From CAYONP01 sp964405335 (GTDB lineage: Bacteria > Armatimonadota > UBA10988), in the NCBI GenBank assembly GCA_964405335.1, contig CAYONP010000002.1:56723-120722 (forward strand): a stretch of DNA of 64,000 nt, in the 5' to 3' direction. Position numbers and translations under genes: made by a program. Shown here piece after piece: positions 51,763 through 60,112 of the stretch. Within the stretch, counting starts at the first letter, position 1, and every line of letters starts with the position of its first letter. The notes beneath the pieces are model-generated. The model was not told where the DNA came from, did no database searches, and worked only from the letters and a program-made list of their open reading frames with translations.

Positions 51763-52398
51763 CTACTCGGGCAGCGCGTCGAGGTCGATCGGCTCCCACA
51801 AGCCGCGTGCGGCCTGCTCGATCGCTGTGGCCAGGGCCGCGGCGCGGGCGTTGCCGTCGCGCACGGCAATCAGGCGGAGCGCCCCACCGCCGGCCGAGAG
51901 CAGATAGGCGCCGCGGTGGAACGGCAGGCCGGCGGCGAACTGGCCGTCGGCCCAAGTAGGATCGACCCAGCCCGCACCGCCCGGGCCGGCGGCCAGGTCG
52001 CGCTCGACCGCGCGCAGGCGGCGCACGTCGCGCGCCTCGAGCGCCTCGAGCAGCCTGGAGAGGAGCGGCAGCAGCGCCGGGCCCGGCGGGCCGAGGCCGG
52101 CTTCGGTGCACCGCTCGAGTCGGCGGCGGAGCCGCTGGAGCAGAGCGACTTCGCAGGCGAGCCAGCCGTCACACCCCGTCGCCTCGCAAGAGAGTCGGCG
52201 GTCGCCGGCGGCGAGCCGATCGAGGTGGAGGCGGTCCCAGCCGGTTAGCCGGGCCGCCGTCGCGGCCGCGGCCTCGGCGTCGGGCGGGCAGGCCGCCCAG
52301 GCCAGGTCGTGGGTCTGGGTGCTCACCCGGCCCGCGGTGCGGACCAGGTAACTGCCGTCGGGCCGGCGCAGCAGGTAGACTGGGTGTCCTCGTGCCAT
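51763..52398 (-). CDS. Protein of unknown function
   Basis: 211 residues, soluble, no family recognised. It begins with a beta-hairpin-like MARGHPVYLLRRPDGSYLVR, has a helical middle (about 60-130, CEVALLQRLRRRLERCTEAG) with several Cys, and a beta-rich end. ATG at 52398. It is nine bases after the FAD-protein stop and its stop is just before the methylthiotransferase, whose RBS overlaps it. The three form a likely operon. Confidence 0.6.
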   Translation of the reverse strand: MARGHPVYLLRRPDGSYLVRTAGRVSTQTHDLAWAACPPDAEAAAATAARLTGWDRLHLDRLAAGDRRLSCEATGCDGWLACEVALLQRLRRRLERCTEAGLGPPGPALLPLLSRLLEALEARDVRRLRAVERDLAAGPGGAGWVDPTWADGQFAAGLPFHRGAYLLSAGGGALRLIAVRDGNARAAALATAIEQAARGLWEPIDLDALPE

Positions 52399-52407
52399 CG
52401 GCTCGGG

Positions 52408-52956
52408 TCAGGCGCCTTCGACCACGTCGAAGTCGTGCGTCTCTTTGCCCAGCTCGGTCGAGATGATGTCGAGCGCGGCGGCGGCGCCGTCGCCGGCCGA
52501 GATGACCGCCTGGATCTTGTGCGGCCGGGTGGTCCAGCCGACGACATACAAGCCGGGCACGCTGGTCCGACCCTCGCGGTCGGCGGCCACGGCGCGGTCG
52601 TCGAAGGGCAGGCCGAGCTGCTCGGCCAGCTCGCGTTTGGTCCCACTGGCCAGGATCAAGTACTTCGCGGCATAGCGCGTGCCGTCGGCGACGACGCTGA
52701 ACCCGTCGGCGTCGCGCGCGGCCGATTCGACGTCGGCGGCAACCAACGTCGCGCCCTGAGCAGTGACCTGCTGCCGGGCAATGGTCATGAACTCGCTGCC
52801 GGTGATCTCGGGGATGCCGAGGTAGTTGAACAACCGCGCCTTGTGCATCGGCGTGTCGTCGCGGCCAATCACGGTCACCTCATGCCCGCGCTTGGCCAGA
52901 AACAGCGCCGCGCTGAGTCCGGCCGGCCCATCCCCGACAATCACCACCGTCGCCAT
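52408..52956 (-). CDS. Small FAD-domain protein related to thioredoxin reductase
   Basis: 182 residues, about half a thioredoxin reductase. It has the N-terminal FAD motif VVIVGDGPAGLSAALFLA (near 4-21) and the closing motif GLYVVGWTTRPH with AVISAGDGAAAA. The NADPH domain and the CxxC redox pair are absent. ATG at 52956 was chosen because the FAD motif starts at once. It may bind FAD but would need another electron donor. Both ends are intact, so it is unlikely to be a simple truncation. Confidence 0.78.
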   Translation of the reverse strand: MATVVIVGDGPAGLSAALFLAKRGHEVTVIGRDDTPMHKARLFNYLGIPEITGSEFMTIARQQVTAQGATLVAADVESAARDADGFSVVADGTRYAAKYLILASGTKRELAEQLGLPFDDRAVAADREGRTSVPGLYVVGWTTRPHKIQAVISAGDGAAAALDIISTELGKETHDFDVVEGA

Positions 52957-53005
52957 CCGCCATGCTCCGCTGCCGACCATTATACGCCACACCGCCGCAC
53001 GTCCC

Positions 53006-53088
53006 GGGGTCAGACCCCGATACAGCGCGGTGTGTAACGACCGAACCGCGCTTCTGTAACCAACCGCTTGGAATCGAGACCTGACCCC
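53006..53088. repeat. 83-bp nested inverted repeat (REP-like)
   Basis: Outer arms GGGGTCAG (53006-53013) and CTGACCCC (53081-53088); inner arms GCGCGGT (53025-53031) and ACCGCGC (53045-53051). It lies between the divergent starts of the FAD-protein and threonine aldolase genes. Different in sequence from the 93-bp repeat and from the palindrome at 23401. Confidence 0.7.
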
Positions 53089-53129
53089 CAGGGAGAGGAG
53101 TCTTCGTCCGCGGGTCGAAGGCGTAGTGC

Positions 53130-54146
53130 ATGGACGTGATCGATCTGCGCAGCGACACGGTGACCCGGCCCAGCCGGGCGATGTTCGAGGCCGCCGCCTC
53201 CGCCGAACTGGGCGACGATGTGCTGGACGGCGACCCGACCACGCGCCGGCTGGAGGCGCGTGCGGCCGAGTTGGTCGGCAAGGAGGCCGCCTGCTTTGTG
53301 CCCTCGGGCTCGATGGGCAATCTCGCCGCGGCGCTGACCCACACGCGGCCGGGCGACGAGCTGCTGATCGACCGCCAGGCGCATTTCCTCAACAGCGAGT
53401 ACAACTCGCTCACCGCGGTGGCCGGCCTGACGCCGCTGCCGGCCGATGGCGAGCGGGGCCACATCACGCCCGAGGTGTTCTGCCGAACGCTGGCCGAGTC
53501 GGTCCCGATGGGCCCGCAGCCGACCTTGCTCTGGCTCGAGAACACCAACAACCTGGCCGGCGGGACGGTGCAGTCGCTCGATTCGCTGCGCGAGACCTGC
53601 GCCCTGGCGCGCGAGCGCGGCTTGCGGATCCACCTCGACGGCGCGCGGATCCACAACGCCGCGGTGGCGCAAGGGATCGAGGCGGCGGCCCTGGCCGAGC
53701 CGGTCGACACGGTCATGTTCTGTCTCAGCAAGGGCCTCGGCTGTCCCGTCGGCTCGGTGCTCTGCGGGCCGGCGGAGACCATCGCCGCGGCGCGGACGCA
53801 CCGCAAGCGGCTCGGCGGCGGGCTGCGCCAAAGTGGCGTGCTCTGTGCCATGGGCCTGGTCGCGCTGGAGGCCAATGTCGACCGCCTGGCCGAGGACCAT
53901 GCCAACGCCCGCTGGCTGGCCGAGCAGTTGGTCACCATCCCCGGCGTCGACGTCGACTTGAGCCTGGTCGATACCAACATCGTCTGGTTCGGCTGCCGCG
54001 ACCTCGATTGGCCGGCTCGTTGCGCGGCGGCGGGTGTGCGCTTCATCCACCTCGGGGACGGGCGCTGCCGGGCGGTCTGCCACCTCGATGTCGACCGGCC
54101 GGCGCTGCTCGAGGCCGTCGACCGGATGCGCGCGGCGGCCGGTTGA
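53130..54146 (+). CDS. ltaE: Low-specificity L-threonine aldolase
   Basis: 338 residues. PLP enzyme that splits threonine to glycine and acetaldehyde. IDLRSDTVTRPSRAMFEA at the start, GDDVLDGDPTTRRLE, SGSMGNLAA, HLDGARIHNAA, and the PLP lysine in FCLSKGLGCPVGSVL all match. ATG at 53130. A consensus promoter for the next gene overlaps its stop codon. Confidence 0.94.
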   Translation: MDVIDLRSDTVTRPSRAMFEAAASAELGDDVLDGDPTTRRLEARAAELVGKEAACFVPSGSMGNLAAALTHTRPGDELLIDRQAHFLNSEYNSLTAVAGLTPLPADGERGHITPEVFCRTLAESVPMGPQPTLLWLENTNNLAGGTVQSLDSLRETCALARERGLRIHLDGARIHNAAVAQGIEAAALAEPVDTVMFCLSKGLGCPVGSVLCGPAETIAAARTHRKRLGGGLRQSGVLCAMGLVALEANVDRLAEDHANARWLAEQLVTIPGVDVDLSLVDTNIVWFGCRDLDWPARCAAAGVRFIHLGDGRCRAVCHLDVDRPALLEAVDRMRAAAG

Positions 54147-54172
54147 CATGCGCGATCGGGCGCGCCTATAAT
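54143..54172 (+). promoter_or_regulatory. Consensus sigma70 promoter for the M24/kinase/rpiB unit
   Basis: TTGACA (54143-54148), 18-base spacer, TATAAT (54167-54172). Both boxes are perfect, and the -35 box contains the ltaE stop codon TGA. The next gene starts at 54195, giving a very short leader. Confidence 0.8.
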
Positions 54173-54194
54173 CCGGCGCCTCGGGGAGGGGCGC

Positions 54195-55280
54195 TTGAGC
54201 GAGTTGTACCAGGCCAAGCTCCGCCGCCTGCGCGGCTTCATGGCCGCCAACGGGGTTGACACCCTGGTCCTCTCCCGCCTCGACAACGTCGCCTGGCTCG
54301 GCTGCGGCGCCAAGGCCCAGGTGCCGCTGCTGGCTGACCAGGCCGTGGCCTGGTTCGTGATCACCGCCGACCGCGTGACGCTGGTGACCAACAACATCGA
54401 GGCGCCGCGGCTGGCCGACGAGGAGCTTGGCGGACTCGAGCTCGAGTGGGCCGTGACGCCGTGGTATGAGCAGGACTACGAGGCCGCCGCGGCGAGTGTG
54501 GCGGTCGGGCGGGTGGCCGGCGATACGGCCACGGCCGGGCGCGAGCTGGTCGACCTGCAGCCGCTGCGCTACGCCCTGTTCGAGCCCGAGCAGGCGGCCT
54601 ACCGGCGGCTCGGCGCCGACGTCGGCGCGGCCATCGCGGCGGTGGCGCACAGCGCCGTGCCGGGCGAGACGGAGTTTGCGCTGGCCGGCCGACTGGCCGC
54701 GGCGCTGTTCGAGCGCGAGGTTTGGCCGGTGGTGATTCTGGTCGCGGCCGATGAGCGGGCCTGGCGGTACCGCCACCCGCTGCCCACCGGCGCCGCGGTG
54801 CGCGAGCATCTGATGCTGGTCTGCAGCGGCAAGCGCGAGGGGCTGGTGGCGGCGGTGACACGGCTGGTGCGCTTCCGGCCGCTCGACGCGGAGCTGCGCA
54901 GGCGGCACGATGCGGTCTGCCGGATCGACGCGACGCTGATCGCGCAGACGCAGCCCGGCGTCGCGGTTTCGTCGGTCGTGGAGCGGGGAATCGAAGCCTA
55001 TGCGACGGTCGGGTATCCCGCTGAGTGGCGCGCGCATCACCAGGGGGGCGCGGCGGGCTACCAGGCGCGGGACTATCGCGCGCTGCCGACCAGCCGAGAG
55101 ATCATCCAGGAGGGTCAGGCATTTGCTTGGAACCCGAGTATTGCCGGCACCAAGTCGGAAGACACCATCTTGACCGGCGCCGCCGGCGCGGAGATCCTGA
55201 CCGCCAGCCCCGGCTGGCCGCTGGTCGAGTGCGAGGTCGGCGGCCGGCGACTGGCCCGGCCCGACATCCTGGTGCGCTGA
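54195..55280 (+). CDS. M24 (creatinase/Xaa-Pro peptidase)-fold protein lacking metal ligands
   Basis: 361 residues. The N-terminal domain (about 1-135, GVDTLVLSRLDNVAWL) and C-terminal pita-bread domain fit the M24 family. The peptidase needs two Asp, one His and two Glu for metals. Here the Asp region reads MLVCSGKREGLV, with both Asp lost, and the His/Glu regions are HHQGGAAGYQ and FAWNPSIAGTKSED. So it is probably not a metallopeptidase, and may bind a substrate or cofactor. TTG at 54195 follows GGGGAGGGG. The following kinase starts 15 bases later. Confidence 0.78.
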   Translation: MSELYQAKLRRLRGFMAANGVDTLVLSRLDNVAWLGCGAKAQVPLLADQAVAWFVITADRVTLVTNNIEAPRLADEELGGLELEWAVTPWYEQDYEAAAASVAVGRVAGDTATAGRELVDLQPLRYALFEPEQAAYRRLGADVGAAIAAVAHSAVPGETEFALAGRLAAALFEREVWPVVILVAADERAWRYRHPLPTGAAVREHLMLVCSGKREGLVAAVTRLVRFRPLDAELRRRHDAVCRIDATLIAQTQPGVAVSSVVERGIEAYATVGYPAEWRAHHQGGAAGYQARDYRALPTSREIIQEGQAFAWNPSIAGTKSEDTILTGAAGAEILTASPGWPLVECEVGGRRLARPDILVR

Positions 55281-55295
55281 GGTAGTCTGCTCCCC

Positions 55296-56810
55296 ATGCT
55301 CGGCGACGGCGTGACAACCGAGAGCCTGCTCGATGGGCTGGCCGGCACCGCCCGGCGGCTGGCCGGCCTGGCCGACTGCCGCATCTTGCTGCGCGAGGGC
55401 GAGGACCTGGTCGAGCCGCGCGCCGGGCGGCTGCGTTTGGCGCTCCGGGCCAGCCTGAGCGGCACCAGCCTGCTGCGCCAGCAGGCCCTGGTGGCGCCGG
55501 CCGACGACACCCGACTGGCCGAGGCCGAGCAGGCGCTGCTGGCCGCGCGCGGGGCCAGCACCTGGCTGGCCGTGCCCATCCCGTTTGCCGGCGAGGTGCG
55601 GCGCGAGGGCGTCGCTATTGGCCTGACCGCAGCGCCGGCGACGGCCGGCCGGAGCGACTTGGAGCGGGGCGTGTTGCGCCTGGTGGCCGAGCAGTTCGCG
55701 CTCCGCTGCGAGCTGGCCTCGGCCCGGCAGCAGGTGGCCGCCGAGCAGGAGCGTTCGCTGCGGCTCGAGCAGGGCGCCGAGGGGTTGCTGCACAGCCTCC
55801 GTTGCGGGGTGCTGCTGATCCGCGCCGACGGCACGCTGCACGATGCCAACCGGCCGGCCGAGTTGCTGCTCGGGTTCGACCTGGCCTCGGCCCGCGGTCG
55901 GCCGGCGGCGGCGGTGATCGGCGAGCCGGAGGTCCGCCGGCTGGTGCAGTGCTGCGATGCAACCTATGGCCGCCCGCCCGAGGTGCGGCTCGGCGAGCGC
56001 GGCGAGCCGGTGGTCGAGGTGACCGTCCACCCGGTCTACGACGCCGCCGGCGAGCTGCGCCAGCGGGTGGTGGTGCTCGACGAGATCACGGCGCTGCGGC
56101 AGGCCGATGAGCTGAAGGACCAGTTCGTCTCGACGGTCAGCCACGAGCTGCGCACGCCGCTGACGACCATCAAGGCCTTCGCGGCGACGTTGCTCCGCGC
56201 CGAATCGAACAACCCGGCCGACTATCGCGGCTGGCTCGAGATCATCAACCATGAGTGCGACCGGCTGGCGGCGTTGGTCAATGATCTGCTGACCATCTCG
56301 CGGCTCGAGTCGGGTCGCGGCTCGCGGCTGATGATCCACACGGTCACCCTGGTGCCGCTGCTGCGCGAGACGGCGGCGATGCACCTGGCGGCGGCCAATC
56401 GGCACACGCTGGAGCTGGTCGGCGATGAGGCACTGACGATCCAGGGCGACGGAGTGAAACTGCGTCAGGTGTTCAGCAATCTGCTCAGCAACGCGATCAA
56501 GTACTCGCCGCGCGGCGGCACGGTGCGGGTGGCGGTGAGCCGCTCCGGCGGTCAGGTGACGGTCAGCGTATCGGATAGCGGGGTAGGAATCCGGCCGGAG
56601 CACCTGAATCGGGTGTTCGAGAAGTTCTACCAGGTCGATGCGAGCAGCACTCGGCGGGTCGGCGGGAGCGGACTCGGGTTATACTTGGCCCGCCGGCTGG
56701 TTGAGGCGCACGGCGGCCGAATCTGGGTCGAGAGCGAGCCGGACGCCGGCGCGACGTTTCATGTCAGCCTGCCGGCACGCGGGCCGGCCGAGGGATCGCG
56801 GGATGAGTGA
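55296..56810 (+). CDS. GAF-PAS sensor histidine kinase
   Basis: 504 residues, soluble. GAF-like domain (about 1-150), PAS (about 160-265), H-box VSHELRTPLTTIKAF (His intact), N-box NLLSNAIKYS, DSGVGIRPEHL, GLGLYLARRLVEAHGG. It is the active-looking member of a pair: the next gene is a related kinase without the His. ATG at 55296 has only a distant GAGG. The last eight bases overlap the next gene. Confidence 0.92.
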   Translation: MLGDGVTTESLLDGLAGTARRLAGLADCRILLREGEDLVEPRAGRLRLALRASLSGTSLLRQQALVAPADDTRLAEAEQALLAARGASTWLAVPIPFAGEVRREGVAIGLTAAPATAGRSDLERGVLRLVAEQFALRCELASARQQVAAEQERSLRLEQGAEGLLHSLRCGVLLIRADGTLHDANRPAELLLGFDLASARGRPAAAVIGEPEVRRLVQCCDATYGRPPEVRLGERGEPVVEVTVHPVYDAAGELRQRVVVLDEITALRQADELKDQFVSTVSHELRTPLTTIKAFAATLLRAESNNPADYRGWLEIINHECDRLAALVNDLLTISRLESGRGSRLMIHTVTLVPLLRETAAMHLAAANRHTLELVGDEALTIQGDGVKLRQVFSNLLSNAIKYSPRGGTVRVAVSRSGGQVTVSVSDSGVGIRPEHLNRVFEKFYQVDASSTRRVGGSGLGLYLARRLVEAHGGRIWVESEPDAGATFHVSLPARGPAEGSRDE

Positions 56811-58500
56811 CTTGGGTCTCACACCGGATGAGCTGCGGGCCGAGCTGGCCCGCGCCCGGGCCGAGATCGACCGCCTGAAAAACGAGCTCGACGCCCGCGG
56901 CGGCGCGCCCGAGCGGCGCGGCCCGGCCCTGGTCGAAGGCACCCTGTTCATCTCCGAGGTCGAGGTCCGGCGCGCCATCGCTCGCCAGTTGCGCAACGCC
57001 GCCCGGCTGCTGCAGGCGACCAAGTGCGTCTACCTGCTGTTCGACGGCGGGCAGGACCTGGTTGCCCAGCGGCCGGCGCTCGGCGTCGACGAAGATCAGC
57101 TCAAGGCCTTCCGCGTCTCGGTCCGCGACGGCATCTCCGGCGAGGTCTTCCGCACCCGGCAGGCGGTGCGCGTGAGTTCGTTCGCCACCGATGAGCGCGT
57201 CGGCGAGGAGCCGTTCGAGCGGCTCGAGGCGAACGACGGCATCTGCGTGCCGCTGATGGTCCAGATCCGCGATGAAGAGAACCGAGTGATCGACTCGCGG
57301 GTCATCGGCGTGCTCTGGGTCCTGAACCGCCGCGGCTCGGGCAGCTTCTCGGACGACGATGAGCGGCTGCTCACGGTCTTCGCCCGCCAGGTCGCGGCGG
57401 TGGTCTCGAACGCCGAGTTCTTCCGCCAGATGGTGCAGCAGAACACCGAGCTGGCGCGGACCATCGAGAACCTGCCGGCGGGCATCGTGTTCATTGGCGA
57501 CGATGAGCGAATCCGGCTGATCAACGGCACGGCGCGTCAGTTGTTCGAGGTGCCCGAGGGCCGCGGCGTGGGCGAGGCCTACTTCCAGGCGATCCACCAC
57601 CACCAGGTCTGCGACGTGCTGGCCTCGGCCTTGCGCGAGGGTGACGACAAGATCGCCGAGATGCCGATGCGGGTCGACGGCGAGGAGCGCATCTTTCAGG
57701 TGCAGGCGGTGCGCGTGCGCGAGGAGGACGACGAGATCAACGGCGCGGTGGCCATCTTCGACGACGTCAGCGAGGTGCACCGCTTCGACGCCATGCGGCA
57801 GGAGTTCGTCAAGACCTTCTCGACCGAGCTGCTCGGCCCGCTGTCCAGCATCCGTGGCTTCTCGTCGATGCTGCGGCGGGTCAACGGTGACGACTTCGGC
57901 CTCGAGATGCAGCACGAGATCCAGGAGATCATCACCAGCGAGTGTGAGCGGCTGCGCCGGCACATCCAAGATCTGCTCAGCGTCTCGCGTTACGAGCAGG
58001 GGATCAAGCTCCACCTGACCCTCGGCCGGTTCGACTTCGACGCCATGGTGCGCCGCGCGGTGAGCCTGTTCAGGGGCATGAGCCGCGCGCATACCTTCGC
58101 CACCGACGTGCCCGACGATCTGCCCGAGATCCGGGGCGACGAGGGGCGACTCGAAGACGTCGTCTACAACCTGCTCTCGAACGCGGTCAAGTACTCGCCC
58201 GGGGGTGGCAAGATCGACGTCAACGCCCGGCAGCAGGGCGACCAGATCCGGGTCGAGGTGGCCGACCACGGGGTCGGCATCGCGCCCGAGCATCACGAGC
58301 AGGTGTTTCAGAAGTTCACCCGCCTGGCCGCCGGCGACGATCGTTTCGGCAGCGGCCGGGGCATCGGGCTGTTCATCTCGCAGCGCTTCGTCGAGGCGCA
58401 TGGCGGGCGAATCGGGCTCGACAGCGAGCCGGGAGCCGGCTCGCGCTTCTGGTTCACCGTGCCGATTGAGGGGCCCGGCGACGACGAGGACCTGCCGTGA
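56803..58500 (+). CDS. GAF-PAS histidine kinase homologue lacking the phospho-acceptor His
   Basis: 565 residues. A short coiled coil (8-32), GAF (about 50-205), PAS (about 215-325), then a kinase core. The H-box reads FVKTFSTELLGPLSSIRGF: the usual His is Thr341 (codon ACC at 57823-57825). The ATP-binding half looks complete: NLLSNAVKYSPGG, DHGVGIAPEHH and GRGIGLFISQRFVEAHGG. So it may bind ATP but cannot autophosphorylate at the normal site. ATG at 56803 overlaps the upstream kinase by eight bases and the gene ends overlapping rpiB. It may form heterodimers with the upstream kinase. Confidence 0.88.
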   Translation: MSDLGLTPDELRAELARARAEIDRLKNELDARGGAPERRGPALVEGTLFISEVEVRRAIARQLRNAARLLQATKCVYLLFDGGQDLVAQRPALGVDEDQLKAFRVSVRDGISGEVFRTRQAVRVSSFATDERVGEEPFERLEANDGICVPLMVQIRDEENRVIDSRVIGVLWVLNRRGSGSFSDDDERLLTVFARQVAAVVSNAEFFRQMVQQNTELARTIENLPAGIVFIGDDERIRLINGTARQLFEVPEGRGVGEAYFQAIHHHQVCDVLASALREGDDKIAEMPMRVDGEERIFQVQAVRVREEDDEINGAVAIFDDVSEVHRFDAMRQEFVKTFSTELLGPLSSIRGFSSMLRRVNGDDFGLEMQHEIQEIITSECERLRRHIQDLLSVSRYEQGIKLHLTLGRFDFDAMVRRAVSLFRGMSRAHTFATDVPDDLPEIRGDEGRLEDVVYNLLSNAVKYSPGGGKIDVNARQQGDQIRVEVADHGVGIAPEHHEQVFQKFTRLAAGDDRFGSGRGIGLFISQRFVEAHGGRIGLDSEPGAGSRFWFTVPIEGPGDDEDLP

Positions 58501-58949
58501 ACCGACTCGTCGCCATCGGCGCCGACCACGCCGGTTACGAGCTGAAGGAACTGATCCGGGACGCCATCGGCGGCGTCGACTGGATCGACTGCGGCTGCCC
58601 CGGCACCGAGTCGGTCGACTACCCCGACTATGCCCGCGCGGTGGCCGAACTGGTCGCCGCCGGTGAGGCGGAGCTAGGGGTTCTGATCTGCGGCACCGGC
58701 GTGGGCGTGAGCATCACCGCCAACAAGGTTCCGGGCATTCGCGCCGCCGCCTGCAGCGAGGGTTTCACCGCCCGCATGTGCCGCGAGCACAACGACGCCA
58801 ATGTGCTCTGCCTCGGCGCGCGGGTGGTCGGCCCGGGGGTCGCGCTCGAGCTCGTCGAGCTCTTCCTCGCCACGGCGTTCGACGGCGGTGAGCGGCACGC
58901 CCGGCGGGTCGACAAGATGATGGCGCTCGATCTTCGAGGTGCCGTGTGA
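58497..58949 (+). CDS. rpiB: Ribose-5-phosphate isomerase B
   Basis: 150 residues. Interconverts ribose-5-phosphate and ribulose-5-phosphate. IGADHAGYELKE at the start, active-site Cys in VLICGTGVGVSITANKVPG, and CREHNDANVLCLGARV match. GTG at 58497 overlaps the kinase stop (GTGA). It is also coupled to wecB by GTGA. Placement after two kinases is unusual. Confidence 0.95.
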   Translation: MNRLVAIGADHAGYELKELIRDAIGGVDWIDCGCPGTESVDYPDYARAVAELVAAGEAELGVLICGTGVGVSITANKVPGIRAAACSEGFTARMCREHNDANVLCLGARVVGPGVALELVELFLATAFDGGERHARRVDKMMALDLRGAV

Positions 58950-60112
58950 GCCAGCCGCTGCGCGTCATGATCGCCTTCGGCACTCGGCCCGAGGCGGTCA
59001 AAATGGCCCCCCTCGTGCGCGCCTTCGAGGCCGACCAACGCTTCGCGCCGGCCTGCCTGGTCACCGCTCAGCACCGCGAGATGTGCGACCAGGTGCTCGA
59101 CGCCTTCGGCCTCACGCCGGCGTTCGACCTCGACCTGATGCGTCACGGTCAGACGCTGCCCGACCTGACCGCCCGCGTGCTGACCGCCAGCAGCGAGGTG
59201 CTCGAACGCGAGCGGCCCGACCTGGTGCTGGTTCAGGGCGACACGACCACCGTGCTGGCGGTCGCGTTGGCTGCCTTCTACCTCCAGATCCCGGTCGGCC
59301 ATGTCGAGGCGGGGTTGCGCACCAGTGAGCGGTACGACCCGTTCCCCGAGGAGATGAACCGCCGGCTGACCGGCCGGATCGCGTCGATGCACTTCGCCGC
59401 CACCGGCTGGGCGCGCGACAATCTGCTCCGCGAGGGGATCGACGACAGCCTGATCTACGTCACCGGCAACACCGTCATCGACGCGCTGCGACAGGTGGCC
59501 GGGCAGGAGCTGCCGGCGCCGCCCGAGCTGGCCGGCGAAGACTGGACCGGCCGCCGACTGGTGCTGGTCACCGCCCATCGGCGCGAGAATCTGGGCCGGC
59601 CGCTGGAGAACATCTGCGAGGCGCTGCGGGCCGTCGCCCGGCGTGACGATGTCGTAGTGGTCTATGCCATGCACCGCAACCCGGCGGTGCGCGAGGTGGC
59701 CGAGCGGATCCTCGGTGGCGAGCCACGGGTGCGACTGATCGAGCCACCCGATTACTTCGCCTTCGTCGGTTTGATGAAACGTGCGACGCTGATCCTGACC
59801 GACTCGGGCGGCATTCAGGAAGAGGCGCCGGCGCTGGGCGTGCCGACCTTGGTGCTGCGTCGGACGACCGAGCGCCCCGAGGGCGTCGACGCCGGCACGG
59901 CGCGGCTGGTCGGCACCGAGACGGCCGACATCCTGGCCGCGGCGAGCGAGTTGCTCGACCGGCCGGCGGCCTGGGAAGCGATGGCGCGGGCGGCCAATCC
60001 ATACGGCGACGGCCGCGCCGCAGGGCGGATCGTGGCCGCGACGGCGCATGCGTTCGGGCTGGGCGAGCGGCCGGCGGCGTTCGCGCCGGCGGCGGGGAGT
60101 GAGGTCCCGTGA
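58946..60112 (+). CDS. wecB: UDP-N-acetylglucosamine 2-epimerase (non-hydrolysing)
   Basis: 388 residues. Interconverts UDP-GlcNAc and UDP-ManNAc for cell-surface polymers. FGTRPEAVKMAPLV, LVQGDTTTVLA, GHVEAGLRTSERYDPFPEE, TAHRRENLG and DSGGIQEEAPALG are all present. GTG at 58946 overlaps rpiB by four bases, and uppP overlaps the end by four. Confidence 0.95.
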   Translation: MSQPLRVMIAFGTRPEAVKMAPLVRAFEADQRFAPACLVTAQHREMCDQVLDAFGLTPAFDLDLMRHGQTLPDLTARVLTASSEVLERERPDLVLVQGDTTTVLAVALAAFYLQIPVGHVEAGLRTSERYDPFPEEMNRRLTGRIASMHFAATGWARDNLLREGIDDSLIYVTGNTVIDALRQVAGQELPAPPELAGEDWTGRRLVLVTAHRRENLGRPLENICEALRAVARRDDVVVVYAMHRNPAVREVAERILGGEPRVRLIEPPDYFAFVGLMKRATLILTDSGGIQEEAPALGVPTLVLRRTTERPEGVDAGTARLVGTETADILAAASELLDRPAAWEAMARAANPYGDGRAAGRIVAATAHAFGLGERPAAFAPAAGSEVP

